Source: Chaenocephalus aceratus (Eukaryota > Chordata > Actinopteri > Perciformes > Channichthyidae). From it: DNA of 64,000 nt. How positions within the stretch are numbered: the stretch's first letter is position 1; the number at the start of each line of letters is the position of its first letter. The DNA is taken from contig CM043788.1 of NCBI GenBank assembly GCA_023974075.1, positions 28,812,054 to 28,876,053 of the forward strand, given 5' to 3'. Below are positions 20,801-35,319 of the stretch, in pieces. Made by a program: the position numbers and the translations under genes. Below the pieces are notes generated by a model. It ran no database searches and had not been told where the DNA came from. It saw nothing but the letters and a program-made list of their open reading frames with translations.

Positions 20801-21954
20801 ATGTGTCTGTAAGGTGTTGTTCTTTACTACACAGCGGATGTTTGGCCAGGGCACGAGTGAAACACTTAGAGGCCAGCCCTTTTAGCTAAATGTGATGGAT
20901 TACTATGGGCTATTAGATGAAATACATGTCCACCATTGCACAATATTTAATTAAATAAAAATGAATGGAACAGCTTACTAGCTTGCTTATTGATACTATG
21001 CAAACTTGTTTTCAGCTATGTTGCTAACAGCGCAATCATTTGACACAGTTTAGTTACAGACATATTGGTAACAACGACCCCGGGTTTAATTCTTGTCCAC
21101 AAACTATTTGTCTCAGTTCATCAGTTTAACTTTGCAAGTACATTTTGCGTCCTTAAAGGGTGTTTGATTATGGCCCTTTTAAATTAATGTATGTTGCTGC
21201 AATCTTGATGAGTCCGGGTCATAAGTCTGAGCCTAACTTAAAAGATTAAAATATGCAAAAAGAAACACCATTACTATTGGCTGTTAGATGAAAAACAGCA
21301 TAAACACACCTAAGTTATATTAGTTGTTTTTCTTATTTCTTGTCGGATACCAGATTATTAAATTCCTCTGCCTCCGTAGGCCTCCCAAAATAATAAATTG
21401 GAACATTTGAGGGAATGTTAATGAAACATACATCACAGACTACTGATATAAAACAAAGAATCTTTGAATGGATTTTTCCACCAGCCTCATCATTCACATT
21501 CCCTATGGGCCACAGGCTTGGTCATTTGAATACAACAAGGACACAATCCTCTCACTGGGGCAGTTTCAGCCGCCAGGTGAGTGTGCGGTCATTCATGACA
21601 GGGGTGCACTTACACATAAACACACACACCTGAAACTATACAATCCCTGTTCTATTTACATTGCTGTTAATCTAGGGGAATCCTGGGTGATTGTGTGGGT
21701 TGTTAGCTGCTTTATTCTTCTATCTGAGACACACACACCAACACACACACACGTATACACACTTCGACCCTGGGGTCAGTGTGCGGTTGGCTGTAACAGT
21801 CTGGATGGTAAAAAGGTGTGTATGAGACGATGGACTGGTCTTACTCTCTCTGCCAATGACGCACACTCAAACAAACACACTCAAACTCACGTCTGTGGTC
21901 GCTGAGCGGTCAGTTGCGACAGACACATCGTTTCCCCTCTGGCTGACCCTTGGC
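20801..21954. other. intergenic, no feature recognised
   Basis: Unique DNA with a few CA-rich words near 21600-21750. No supported gene. Confidence 0.55.
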
Positions 21955-21965
21955 CACACACACAC

Positions 21966-22027
<62 letters not shown>

Positions 22028-22034
22028 GCACGCA

Positions 22035-22121
<87 letters not shown>
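21955..22121. repeat. (CA)n microsatellite with central (CGCA)n
   Basis: About 167 bp; CGCACGCACGCACGCG sits in the middle at about 22022-22040. Confidence 0.98.
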
Positions 22122-22124
<3 letters not shown>

Positions 22125-25100
22125 GACCAATGGACCATTCCCTTTATCCAACCCCTGTCCCTTTCTACCAACCTGCCATACCATTCACTGCTATGCTAAT
22201 GGCACATAACAGCTAAAGCACCACCAACACCACAAAACTTCACCTCTGCCAAAATGCATAACATTACGAATTTCTCTCCAGTCTTTTTACATTTTACATA
22301 TAAGGCCGAAAGTCTGAGCTTCTGTCTACAAATAAATGAGGACTATTTACTGTATGTCGAATCAAGCAAGTTGTTTTTGTGTGTTGCTGTACATTTATTT
22401 TAAACTTTGAGTGAGCATGTTATGTTGCTTTTGCAGGGTATTTTACAACTGTAGGCCTATATCAGGTTTTAAAAGAAAAACTCACACAGAATATCAAAAC
22501 CAAAGAATGTGGGTGACATTATTTTTCTTTCTTTTTTGTTATCTTCCATTGACTGAAATAATGCAAAAATAAATAGCAGTATGATGATTAGCGCAGTATT
22601 GCCATGACAATTATCACCACAACAGATCCCCCCTGCACCTTATCTGTACCGGCTATGTGAACATGTCTAATCTAAATCCTCCACTGCTACCCAGTTTTAA
22701 GGGCCAACACCTCTAATCAATGTGTTGCTATTCAATTAGGGCAACTATTGTGCTGTCTCTTTCAGAGAATGGCTAATAAAGCCAGGCAGGTAAAGAGGCC
22801 GAGAGAGCTGCTTTATGGGTATGGTCATTGTTCTCCCATGATAAAGCCCCGGTCCTGTTCTGTGTGTATGTTTACTTACTTCTCTGTGGAGGCCTGAAGG
22901 TATAATATTTGGTGGTGCGTTCATGTTTGCTTACCTCTAAGTGAGAGGCTGAATACATGGGTGATGTGCAGGTCACTTGGTCACTGTGACAGCTTGAGTG
23001 TGTTGCTGTATGTGCTCAGACTTAATGGTGAGTAAATTCAAAGATCCTAACCATTAACTATGCCATAATATTTGGTCATGGAGACACTAGGAAACATTAT
23101 CTATGGCAGGTTCCTTTGCTTGACTTGAGGAATTTGGTACTGGGAGTACATAGCTGAAGAGGTATGTAAGTAACACCAGTTACTCTTTTCATTTCATCTT
23201 CTCCAAGTTTTAAGCTATTATGTTCTAGGTGAAGCCATATCTAAATTATGTCCAATTTAGCACATTTTTAGACATTCCCGAAATCATTAAGTACACGTTT
23301 GGATAAAATCCTATTTTTATTTAAGAGCTTTTTTAGAGTTAGTTATCAAGCAGCAAGTTAGGAGAGGGGTTTATAGAGCTTTCTAACATATAATATGATT
23401 TAAATTGAACAATTCTCCAATGGGACTATTTCTTTAATGCTTAATGCTCAATGCACCACAGCTTGATGAGTGAAACTGTGTCAATCAAAAACATGTCAAA
23501 TAGCAATTTACAAAATAATTGAACATGTAAAGATTACAATAAAAGCACTTATTGGTCATTTTGAAGCACGAATAAATTATAATGATACATTTGCAAATGT
23601 AATAATGTCAGATTAGATCCCCAGATTTTGAGATGTTACATGATTATTGACCAAAATGGTATAATATGAATATGTCGGCTTTCTGTTTCTTGCAGCAGCT
23701 CCGCAAAGCTTACCCCCGTAACTTCAAAATCACCAGTTTGATCGCTGTGGTGTTACTGTACCCAATCAACAGCTACACTGTATGTATGTAACTAGCTGCT
23801 GCTTGTGTTGGTAACTGACAGGTCAGTGTTAATCACTTAGCCAGTCAGGTTATCCCACCAGTTATACAACCACCATTTAGTGCTGAATTTCCATTCAAAG
23901 GGGCAGTCAATCAGTCAGCTAGTCAATGAATTGGTGAGTCAGTCACCAGTCAACTGTCAGCAATGCAGCTGGCAAGTTAGTTCGTCTGGCAGGTTTCAAA
24001 ACAGCCAAGTAGGCCTTTTGGATAGTTGCATAGCTTTACAGGCGTGTGTGTCTGTGTGTGCTAAAGAAACAGAAAGACAGGAAGCAAGTAGAACATTTCA
24101 TTAACTGCACGGCATATACGTGCAGTACTGTATGTGCATGTATATATGTGTGTATGGTTGTGGACCACCCATAGGCCTGAAGAGTCTCTGGGTGAGCCCT
24201 GGACCTGGATTAATTATGGCCCTTGTATGAGGTGGTTTTGTGGCAGGTTGGGTCGGCGAGGTGGGGAAGGGGTTGTTACACCTGTGAACTCCGTCACTGC
24301 AAACCTCAAGCCAGCTCCCTGACATGGGGCGGTAGGTATGTTGGCCAGGGTGAAAATGAGTCCCAGCTTTTCCTCCTTCAGGCCCAAGGGGGAAATCTCA
24401 CACATATGGTTCATATACTCATTTTTACAAAAGCGAAGAAACATCAAGAAAGAAATACAGATTTGTTTTAAGGATAGAGAAAGTTCTAGCTCTCCAGCTG
24501 GATAGGGAAGTGAGACCAATTTTCTGAGAACTGTAGACAGAGTCCCCTGCTGCAGAGATATATAGGAGCAGCCCTTTTCTGGGACCCCAGCAGATATAAA
24601 TGGTGCTTCAACCTCGTCTCTACGGCAGTGGGTCTTCGGGCCTTACCGAGGGTTTGAGACGTTTCACCTCGTGCCGATGCCGATAAATCTGTCACCTGGA
24701 GGAATCCGTCTCCGGGACTCCAGTCGAAGGAAACAAATTGTCTTTTTGGGTTGGAGGGGGGTTATAGAGGACAGAGGGAATGAGAGAAAGAGAGTGAAAG
24801 AGAGAGGGAGAGAGAAGTGACCTGTCAGCCTAGACCATTCATCATCTGGACAAAATGGTCGCCTTCGTCCTTTTCCGCTGACCAGCCAAAGAATTCTGTG
24901 GTAAGCAAGTTTTAAGGTAACGTTTAAGTATGTGTCACAGGCTTTCTTCTGCTGTTGTTTGCTACCTTTCTTTGACCTCATCAATATTAAGAACAATTCC
25001 TTGTTTTCATTTTTTTCCAAAGGAAAAAGGAATATTATCTTCATACTTCCTCTGTTTTCATCTCGCACGGTATGGATAGGTCAGCTGTTGCATCTTCTTG

Positions 25101-26666
25101 CACAGCATAAGTATTTAGGAACACACCCTGGGTTGGAAATACGATGAGGTCATTAAAGGTTGGCATTAATTCAGTCAGGAAAGTCGTGTGTGGTATATAC
25201 AGAATGTGGTGAGACTGCTTCTCCGGTCTTTTTTACAGCATTGGGCCTATCTTCTGACATTGTACAGTTGTGTGTAGCTATAACATGTTGGCATGCTATG
25301 GACCACATTAATGCAGACCTCCAGTTGGAGCGGTCAGGTAGAGTTGAGCCTGTGGCGGCAAGAAAGCTGACAGCTTCGTCCTCTGGAGAAAATGGTGAGC
25401 CAGTTAGGGTTTGGCAAGACTGAATGTGTGTGGAAATTGTTCATACGTTATATTCTTATATAGAGACACAAAGTACATACAAACAAATGTAAACCTGGGT
25501 GAAATTCCATGACTGTAAGCAAAGCCACATAATTTAACTGATGGAGTTGCTGTCACACACATGTACAAAACCAAAAAACATGCAAAAACTCAGCACATTT
25601 CACTGGTAAAACAAACAAAGCCATGTCGACTAAATTAAACACCATCATTTCTACCCCCTTCAAAGTTAGGCTTGTCAAAGATCTCACTAAGGCTTGCTAG
25701 AGTATCACAGAGCTGGATGAGGGACAGTGAATTATAAAATGGGAATAGGGCGTTAGACAGTCTTGAAGACAATCTGTCCTCAGTAGCACCCAAGGCGTTG
25801 CACTCTGTTGAACCAACACTCAGGGAATTAGTTGTGTGAGAAAACACCTTGAGAGAGATGCAAACTGTTACCTCTTGAAGTAAACCCTAAATCTGGTCTA
25901 TTGCAGGACTTTAACCTATTCCCACTGGTTTCCGAGTTAAGTCCCTATGGACTAGGCTATTGACTCCCCTAAAATGCTGTATCTAAACGTAACTATCAAA
26001 CTACTTATTTTAAAGTATTTTATTTGGGCTTGATATTTTACTGTTTTCCCATAGGGCATTCCGTTTATTGAGGTTTTTTTTCTGCCGCTGTTATACTACC
26101 TTAATCAGAGCATCAACTAAATGCACACATATACCTTTATTTTTGTAAGTTCAGCAAAAACAAAACATTGGAAATGCAGAAGTTTGATAAAATACAGGAT
26201 GTCTGCATAAACCTAAAGCGAGCCACCTGAATGGCATGCACTTCAAAACAATATGCCATATATCTCTTCATGTACAGTGTGTGATGACTGATGGGCCTTA
26301 GTGATGGCCTGTCAATAAGCAGCATGGGCAGGAAATAAAGACCCCCCCTTCCATTCCCCAATAGGCAGCAACATAAAGAGAGGTGGGGTGGTGGTGAGGG
26401 TGGGGTGAGCAGATAGATCATAGTAACAGCCAATAATAAATGGATCATGCTTCTATGTTTTTAAAGCCAGTGGCAGCTGTATTGAATAGGAAACCTTGTG
26501 TGGGGGAGAAAATAGAGGTTTATTGATCAGACACAGCATGTCGGGTGGAGTGGTTGGGGGGTGGGGGTCTTGAGGCCCGTCGACCTCCAGGAAAATGATG
26601 TTCTCTCTGAGTTTTCTATTTCATAGGCACCAAACCCCCACCCTTTCACACACACTTCAAGTCTCA
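22122..26666. other. intergenic, no supported gene
   Basis: Long unique stretch. Open frames in 24.1-25.4 kb overlap one another on both strands and show no protein family, so I do not call them. A purine-rich (GAGA-type) tract lies at about 24775-24820. The block at 22680-22870 looks unique and may be conserved non-coding DNA. Confidence 0.5.
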
Positions 26667-26865
<199 letters not shown>

Positions 26866-27063
26866 GTGTGTATAATGAGGAGGCCTTTAGGCTGCAGCCG
26901 CATAGAGACGCCACAGCGCTCGTTTCAGATGTTTGTTTGTGTTAAAGGTGAGGTTACATGGGATATTTTTGCACCCATCTTTGTTTTTTTTCTTGTGGTC
27001 ATTCAGCTTCCTGCAGAGTACAGCAGTAAGTGAAAACTTCCATGTTGAAAAAGGGAATTGTTG

Positions 27064-27120
27064 TCCGGATGGTCTGTACATTTCCCTGTGGGACGAATAA
27101 AGGTATTCTGATTCTGGGTG
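27064..27120 (+). mobile_element. possible non-LTR retrotransposon 3' tail
   Basis: CCTGTGGGACGAATAAAGG then TATTCTGATTCTG resembles the common teleost LINE 3' end with AATAAA followed by a short tandem TCTGAT-like tail. Only the tail is present. Confidence 0.4.
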
Positions 27121-27639
27121 CTGAGAGGAACACTGCTCTCTCAATACCATCGCTCACAGTGTAGGGAAATGTATATTGGTGGGCTCACTACAACAGTCTT
27201 GACACACAGTCATTGGCATACCTGACAAATCAACCATCAACTGTTTCTCATTCAATGTGGCATCATAGATTCAAAATACATTTTAGTCATTGCTGTATTT
27301 AACAACAAATCCTACTTTTTCACTTCACTGATTTTCCCTCAAATACAAATGTCATGGCTGTTCCATCATGGCTTATCCATTGAAATTGTTCTGTTTCACT
27401 CATTGTAAATGGACTTTCACTTTATTGTTTTAACATTTAAACTTTGTTCATCTTTTTGCCAAAATACCTGAAAAAACAATACTGTAACTGTGGCAGACAA
27501 AGTAAATTCAAGCATAACACTTTCTCGCTTACATGACTTGATTAAAAAAATGTTAGGTACAACTCTCCCTCCATGAAACATCTCACATACTGATGGTTTG
27601 ATTTGCAGAAATGTGGCTATTTGTTTTCTCAGATGCATG

Positions 27640-28256
27640 TGCCAAGCTCAAAATCAGAAAAAGGATTTTCTCTCATTTGTCTGTCTTTTCTTTTCCTGGT
27701 ATTATTTTTCGTTTTTTTTTTCTCTCTCGCTCTGTCTCTCTCTGTCTCTCTCCCTCATTCCAAAACCCCAGTCACATGCAGACTAGGTCGCTGACCAATT
27801 TAAACAGCGAGTCTTTCGGCAGCTAAACGCCGGCTAGCAGAAGTGCTGTGGTCTCTGCAGTACTTTGTCTGTGGCCACACAATTAAGGATTTAGGTGTGG
27901 CAATAGGAAGAATGTGGAAATCGGATCCTGGCTGCCCACACCCTACTAACTCTGTTTCTTTCTTTCCCTTTTTCTTTTGCTTCACCATGTTCCTCCTGAG
28001 GTATTTACGTCTATCTTGCTTTTTTTCTTCCTGTCTTTGCCACATTCTTTCTGTCTGTACTTCCGCCTTACTCTCTTCATGCTCTAGTGTTTTTTACTTT
28101 CTCCTCCTAAGTCTTCACTTTTTTAAACTGTCCTCTCCTCATTCCGCTATCTTCCTTTTATTTTCTCAGCATGTTTTTCTCTTTATTTTCCCCATCACAA
28201 TCTTCCAATTTCAATCCTCTACTCTTTCTTCTGCTTCCTCTCTACACAGACGCTGA
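27640..28256. other. pyrimidine-rich tract on the plus strand
   Basis: A 600-bp stretch dominated by T and C (for example TTTCTTTCCCTTTTTCTTTT and CTCTCTCGCTCTGTCTCTCT), giving long spurious Phe/Ser/Leu frames. Partly interrupted by mixed sequence at 27780-27950. Confidence 0.75.
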
Positions 28257-30756
28257 ACCTCGAAAGAGAAAAAAGAAGAGAGAGCTTGAAGCATTGCAGA
28301 AAATGGCAAACTCATTAGTGGATTTCATATAAATGTATCAAGTTTATTCAATCATATTATTTAGTTTCAGTTTGAATTGTGTCATTAGATTGGCTCATAA
28401 CTGGTTTCAATAAATATAGACATTTCATAGGTTGATTGATTGTGGATTGTTTCAATGCATTTTTTTCTGAAATTAAAGACAATTTAAAACAGGTTTCTTC
28501 TAAAAAAGGTTACATTTCTTGTAAGGCTGCCATGTCTGGCTGCAACATAAAATTGCTTGCCAAACATGTCAAGTTTTTTTTTACTGTGAAAGGAAGGGAG
28601 TACATATTTGTAAAAAAATATATTTCTCTTTGATTCTATACCATTACCAAGTACATGCACAGACACACTTTACCATGCCATCCATAACCCAGCAGCAATG
28701 GGAACCTATCCATCAAACAGGACCTTGTTGGGGCACTTCCTGTTATAGGGTTCTTTCCCCCACTGTGTGTTCCCTGTAATAAAATGGATGTGGATTACTT
28801 AGTTAAGCTAATGAGAGTATGAAAAAGTTAAACTAGATGCTAAGATTGCACACAAAAAGAAAATACATACGTGTGGACAAATAAACATATGCACACACAT
28901 ACACAGGAACTAGCACATGCAAGATGCAGCATGATACTCCAACCCTTTAAAGGATCATCATCCTTCACTCCCCTATAAAGTACATTGATGATGAAAAATC
29001 TCCCTTAAAGGATCTTAAGATTGTAAAGGCATCATGATGTGATTCACACCGTTTTCAACAGTAATTCATCTGAATTCATTATCTATCTGATTCAAACACT
29101 AATATAACAATGTTAAATAGGTCACACATACACTTGAATTCTACATTCTGCATTTGTGTAAATGTCTTTCTCTTGAATTGTCTGTACTCTCTTTTTATAA
29201 TGCACACCAAAGACAACACACACACAACCACACAAACGTTATAACATCAAGGTTTAGAGGGACTTAAACTGCACCTCGCAAATGCATCTCTTGCTGACAA
29301 AATGCTGCCAGGGGAAGAATTTCAAAAGAAAATTCCAACATATACCAAACAAACTGCTTCAGCTATGACTTATCAATCCCACAACAAGACCATTCTGCCT
29401 TTTGACCCATAAACTTTCCCCATTATCCCCCGGACTGTCACCAACTTATGATTCATACTCCATAAAACCCCTTCATTCATCACCTCCAATTAAATCAATT
29501 ATCATTCCTGGGATCGGATCCCGACAAATCACAGCGGTCGATGGGCAGGTAGGCTCGGGCCAGTGGGGGCATTCGGACAGGCAAAATGAGACAGCGGACA
29601 GATAGAGTCATCCTTCATGCTAAGTAGGATTGTCCTGACGCAGGCTGAGATAGACCCTGAGGTGTAATGGTCCTCTTTGCCTTGACTTCCTCTGGCCTCA
29701 GCGACAGTGTGAGGTGGAAAGCAGACCTGGGTCAACCAGCGGCTGAATAATTTTGATCCAAAGTTAAATGGCTGCCGTTTTAAAATAAAAAAATGATTGA
29801 TAGGCACACATCCTAAAATGTGCATTCATTTTTACAGCTGAGTTATTATGTTTTTATATTCGACAGCAAAGAAAACAGGACATATTCATTACACTTTTTC
29901 TATCCTCCTGATAGTGACTTTTTAACAAGGTCAGGAACATTATGAGTGTGAACCATTTGTCCTGACAACTGAGGTGATGAATAAATAACAGCAGTTAAAG
30001 TTTCCTAATGAGTAAAACAGTTGAAGAAGGTAAAATGAGTTCTGTGTAAAAAATGTGTTACTCATACATTCACTGTTTTAAAAATAGAGCAGGTGTGTTG
30101 CATCACACTTTCTATTTTACTCACTGTATGACCATAACAACGTTTGTGTGCTCAGACCTTCATCACGAAACATTTATTTTAGTTGATGTCAATAGCAATT
30201 CCAAAGACAAATTACATTAGGAAACATTTAGTGATGGACCCATACTTTAAAGCTGTAGATGATGCCATTATGATTCAAACACAATATGTACGACACGGTT
30301 CTTGAAATACCTAAATTAAGATTAAAGAAAGATTGTGATTGTGATTGTGTGTGGTTTGATACTAAAGAAGTCAAAGCTTATGAGTGGAAACCCTTGGTCT
30401 ACATTGTGAAAGACATGCACCTTCTACACAAAGCCATACAAACGTCAAAGTATATTTTGTGCATTATTCCAAAAATGTTTGCAGTTATCACATACTGCTT
30501 TTGAAAACAGTGTCATCCAGGCAACCTTACATTTCTTCAAAATGAGTTCATGTAAATGAGGTGAATATGCTCAGAGTTCACAAGAGACACGATTGCTTGT
30601 GTTTGTTCGCTTGCTTTGTGTTCTGAGTTGGTGTCAGCACTCTCAGATATATCTAATCATCAGCTATATCCAGAAAATCACTGACAAGCAAACATGAGGC
30701 CAGCTACTGTGTTGTTGTCAAGTGAGGCCAATGCTGGACATACCTATAGTTTGTCT
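28257..30756. other. intergenic, no feature recognised
   Basis: AT-rich unique DNA; no supported exon, RNA gene or transposon. Confidence 0.55.
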
Positions 30757-30811
30757 TATTGTAAGTCGCTTTGGATAAAAGCGTCAGCTAAATGCAATGT
30801 AATGTAATGTC
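30757..30811 (+). mobile_element. SINE/LINE tail fragment (V-SINE-like)
   Basis: GTAAGTCGCTTTGGATAAAA then GCGTCAGCTAAATG and a (TGTAA)n tail: the same 3' module that ends the complete SINE at 38579-38776, here without its tRNA head. Confidence 0.8.
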
Positions 30812-33800
30812 TTGGAATATCTGTCAGATTATTTACAGCATCAGAAAAGCCCAGCCTTTACTGTAACAGGGTGTGTTTAAACCCAATTGCATTACACTGG
30901 AAACCAGAAACAGCTTGTAATGATGGTTAATGTCAAATCTCAGCAAATATATTGCAGGGCAGCTAATGAACAAAGGTAATAAGTCCAAGCAGACAAACAA
31001 GCCAGGAGAGGCAGAAGGTGAACCAGTAGGAAGGTTGACGATGTCGGATGGAAAAACACCAAGCAGTCACAGGCAGACAGGAGCTAAGGACCCAGAAGCA
31101 GATCCAAAGGCTGGTGGGTTTACCGGGAATCAGATGAGGAAGGCAGGGAACAGGAAATCAGTCTGGTACAAAGTGTTGGAGAGTCTTGCATGAGTTGCAA
31201 AGAACAATCTGGCAGAGTGTGTGAGCAGGAGAGACTTAGGTTGTGGTCAAATTGTCAGTTAAGCTTAGGAACCTTCTCTCTCTTTTCCTAAGTCCTTTTG
31301 AATGATCCTATCCACTATTCCTTAACTGCGTGACGTTTCACACAGAGGTCAAGCCAGGAATAGTGGATAGTTCAACTGCAACCTTAATACTGCCTTGTTA
31401 GACATGAGATGCAGCTGGGAGCCCAGGTGAGCATATTAGGTGGGCGGGGCTAAGTGGTGGGGTGAGTTGGAGGCAAGCAGGTAAGGAGTTGTAATTTATT
31501 ATTTGAAAAAGGTATATCCAGTTTGAAGAAAGGTTCGATCTTTCTCTTGGTCCAAACTAAAAGTTACTTTCTGTAGACCTGAGAGGTCCCATAGCATTTG
31601 AGACAAGACAGTTCACTATAGTTCCAAACTCTGAATTTTCAACTAAGGAAACAGTACATGTAAGGAAGGAAAATTAAATCCACTCCTATTTATATATTCA
31701 GGTCATCAGGATTAGAAAAATAAGACACCCTGAGTACCATTCAGAACAGCATCTGGCTCAAGTATTACAATAACTGGTGGATGGCCAAGGACATTACAGC
31801 AGACCATGAAGATGTTAAGGTTGAGTTATTGCATATGCATCAACTTTACATTTCCATCCGAATCAAAACTTTCTGTGGATTTATAGTTTTCATCCAATAA
31901 CAGCAATATTGTTACCATAAATATCCATTGGAAGTGGTGGGAGGACAAAGAAGGCAGACCCTGGCCTTAAAAGGCCTCCCTTGGATAGAGGGACAGGGGA
32001 ACATAGACAGGGGAGATGAGAACACATGGGGTAAAAGGAATTTCCTGAGGCGATGGTATCAATACGTTTAACATGTCCTCTCTCTGTTTTACTATTGCAC
32101 CACTGAGTTCCCACCCTCCTTCCCCACATAAAACACATCATCGAGTCCTTCCTGTGCTCGGCAGCTTGCAAAAATGTTGACGGATGTTGGTTCGGACTCA
32201 AGGATGGGGATGGTTTCTAAATGCTAGGTCTTATCTTCTCCTTAACCTACATGATGTTGGAGAAAAAGAAAGCAGAAGAAAACACTACAATGAGCATGGG
32301 GCTATAACATAAGGTTATTTAATGTAACAATATAATTGTATTTAAAGTGACTTCTTAAGTCAATGCAGGGAAAGAGATACTGAAACATACCTCAGACAGA
32401 AAGCTTGAGAAATAAATGGAAAACAGATACAGTACGCGTTGCTGCAGTTTACAAGAGGCACTCGTATTTCTTTGCAGGTTCTCCATTGTAATGATTGAGA
32501 CTGAACAGTGAAAACATTGCTTTGTTGGTCATATTGTCCTCTCAATTTTCAAGCACACAGTCTTTTTGAGATATTTTTCATATTGTTCTCGTGGTATGGA
32601 CATTATTTAAGGTGGTCTTTGTGATCTCTTGTTTGCTGGATGCCTACAGCCATGTATGCAAATTAAAAAAGTCAACCGTTTCATTGTCAGGTCTTAATTA
32701 TTTTAGAAGGCTCTTTTTACAAGTACAACAATGAAAACAATGATGTTGCTATACTGCATTTAATTATTTTTAATCTGACTTTTGCAAGTCTATTAAACAA
32801 TTAAACAAAACAGCAGTTTTATACAGATACGTTATTTTTTACAATGCAAATGAAAAATGTTTTTGAAGAATCTTTAAAAAACACGAACTAACTCTCCAAT
32901 TATTAAAGCCTGATTCTTCTCTGCCAGTGTTGCCTGTTTCAGTACCAGTCATATCAATACTTTTCAAGGGTTAAGATATCTCATGAATTCAACAGTGCAT
33001 TATGCCCTCTATCAGACATGTCAACGACTACAGCATGAATTTCTTAGTTTTATTTTTGTTGGACTTTTTTTTTAAGGACTAACTGTTATCGTTTGTGTTT
33101 ATTTTCTTACCATTGATTCTAACAATGTTCTATTCTCAGGCATTATGCGAGAAAAAGAAGAGAAGAAAACAAAGTGGCCAAATATAGTGGAAGAAAGAAA
33201 GATAGAAAAAGAGAGATAGAGAGAAAAGAGAATCTGAAAACGAGTGAAATTGAGGCCTGTGGTGGATTGTGGGCTGGGGCTGCTGCTGCCTCAGCATAGT
33301 CAGCCGACCGGTCTAGCCTGAGGTGATATGTTTTCCTCAGGAAATATCTGTGGAGGCTAGTGGGTATAGTACTGGGAGCCCTGCCGGCTGTTAGCAGCCA
33401 GGGAGTGTGGGGGAAGGGGGAAGCAGGGCTGAGTGCTAGAGCAGCCCCAGGAAAGACTCCCTTCCTGGGGTAGAGAGGGGAGTGAGGCAGGCTGAATCAC
33501 AGCGCTCCAACATGACAGGGCTTTGACAATGCTGTCATGCAAGGTGAATTTACTTGAGCTGCACATATACTGTAGGAGCTGACTGGTGTGAATAAATTAG
33601 ACAACACGGAAAACTTAAGTACTTTTGAACATGTGTTACTGATTCATTTAAAAAAATTTAAAAAATGTTCTGTGCTTTACAGAAACACCACAATGTTAGA
33701 CAAGAACATAAAGCCTTTTGTCCTATTAAATACATTCATCTGCAATAAAGTATGTTTTTCCAGATTGAAAGCAATTGAACAATTTTTTTAATGTTGTCCC

Positions 33801-33949
33801 GACAGTCTGAGAACCTGCTAAGCCCCGAGCCTGTTTTCTGACATTCCCAGAACAAATGGCTCTAACTTCTCTTCTAAAAGGGGTAAATTAATAATCTTTT
33901 TTCTCAAAGCAATGATAAACCTGTGAGTTGGATGTAGAAAAGTCAGAAT
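30812..33949. other. intergenic, one inverted repeat but no gene
   Basis: Unique DNA. A 15-bp perfect inverted repeat is at 31308-31370 and a purine-rich tract is at about 33150-33240. Nothing else supported. Confidence 0.55.
31308..31370. repeat. perfect 15-bp inverted repeat, 33-nt spacer
   Basis: CTATCCACTATTCCT at 31308-31322 and its exact reverse complement AGGAATAGTGGATAG at 31356-31370. It may be the core of a small MITE. Confidence 0.85.
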
Positions 33950-34940
33950 CAATATAGATTTTTTTTATTTTAAAGTAAATTCAAATTGAACATAGTAAAA
34001 AAATGTAAATGATAGTGTCCGTCCAAAAAGAAAAACATTACTTTTAGTGAAAACCACCCTTGAATGATGGGATAGTAGACTGAAAGCTTTAGGAATCCAA
34101 ACTATAACATATAATAAGTACCCTGTTTCAGGATTGCTGCAAAACAAGTGAAATCTGACCTTTTTAGAGAGATTTAGCACAAAAAACCCACTTTTGGGGT
34201 CATTTGGGTGTAATTGCCATATCTCTGGCCCCCCTAGGTCGATTTTGATGATTGACATCTCTTTTTAACCAGCCAATACAATCTAGGGGAAGTTCCTAAA
34301 TCCACCTACACGTTACCAAATAAGGAGTGAGAGTGATGATGCGTAGCCAGAATACCCAAAACCATAAGCTGTCATACACGCTATCATAGCAGCTAATATG
34401 AAATCTCCGTTTTTGACATAAAAATTGAATGATGGATTATCAGTAATCATTTCTAAGTAACACAGACACATTGGATTAACCTATGGATTAACCTTCAGCC
34501 GCGTTTTTATCGTTTTAATGCCATTGAACACAACTTTTGATCAGAAACAGTAAAAGGTTAGACACATTTCCCGATTTTGCTCCATAAAGCTGCGTTGTGT
34601 GATGTCTGGTTTTGCTTCCCATGCCGCGATTTCTGATCGCTACATGATGATACTTATATTTCTGGAATCTGTGGAATCTCAGCTTGCTAGCTAATATATT
34701 GTTTGTGCAGATCCGATAAGTAAAAAGTATTTATACCTAGAGTTCGCTCATTTAGACGCTTCTTCTGAGACTTGTGTTTTGTTTCGGTAAAAATGGTTCG
34801 TATCGTCAGTTAGCTGAGTTTATTCCCGTTAGGTGGGTATGACACATTAATAGTTTATGAAATGTTATTAAGCCCTGAGACACAGTTTCGTGAAAAAAAA
34901 ACCTGTGGCTCCCGCCGGCGGGGCTTAAGAGGTTAACCAA
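33950..34940. mobile_element. possible TTAA-type DNA transposon fragment, right end only
   Basis: The right end reads GTGGCTCCCGCCGGCGGGGC, TTAAGAGG, then TTAACC, i.e. a GC palindrome (CCCGCCGGCGGG) close to a TTAA. This layout recalls fish piggyBac-type ends. The matching left terminus is not found, so the left boundary is a guess and superfamily is unproven. Confidence 0.3.
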
Positions 34941-35319
34941 CTGTGTTTTAATGTATCAATCAATCAATATTTATTTATATAGCCCAATATCACAAATGTT
35001 ACATTTGTCTCAGTGGTCTTCACAGTGTGTACAGAATATCAGTATGACAATACGACACCCTCTGTCCTTAGACCCTCACATCGTACAAGGAAAAACTTCC
35101 GGAGAAAACCCAGTTTAAAGGGAAAAATGGGAGAAACCTCAGGGAGAGCAACAGAGGAGGGATCCCTCTCCCAGGACGGACAGACGTGCAATAGATGCCG
35201 TGTGTAAATTGAAAAGATAACACATTTGCAACATAGGTAGTCCAAATGTTTGGAAATGCATGTGTGTATAATAGGAAGATGAATCCACGAGGATATCCAT
35301 CCAGGACCGATGATCCAGG

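Noticed and set aside
24101..25423. Cluster of frames up to 134 residues
   Set aside because: Frames overlap on both strands and none resembles a known protein.
27843..28256. 137-residue Phe/Ser/Leu-rich open frame
   Set aside because: It follows the pyrimidine-rich tract and has no recognisable family, start context or splice structure.
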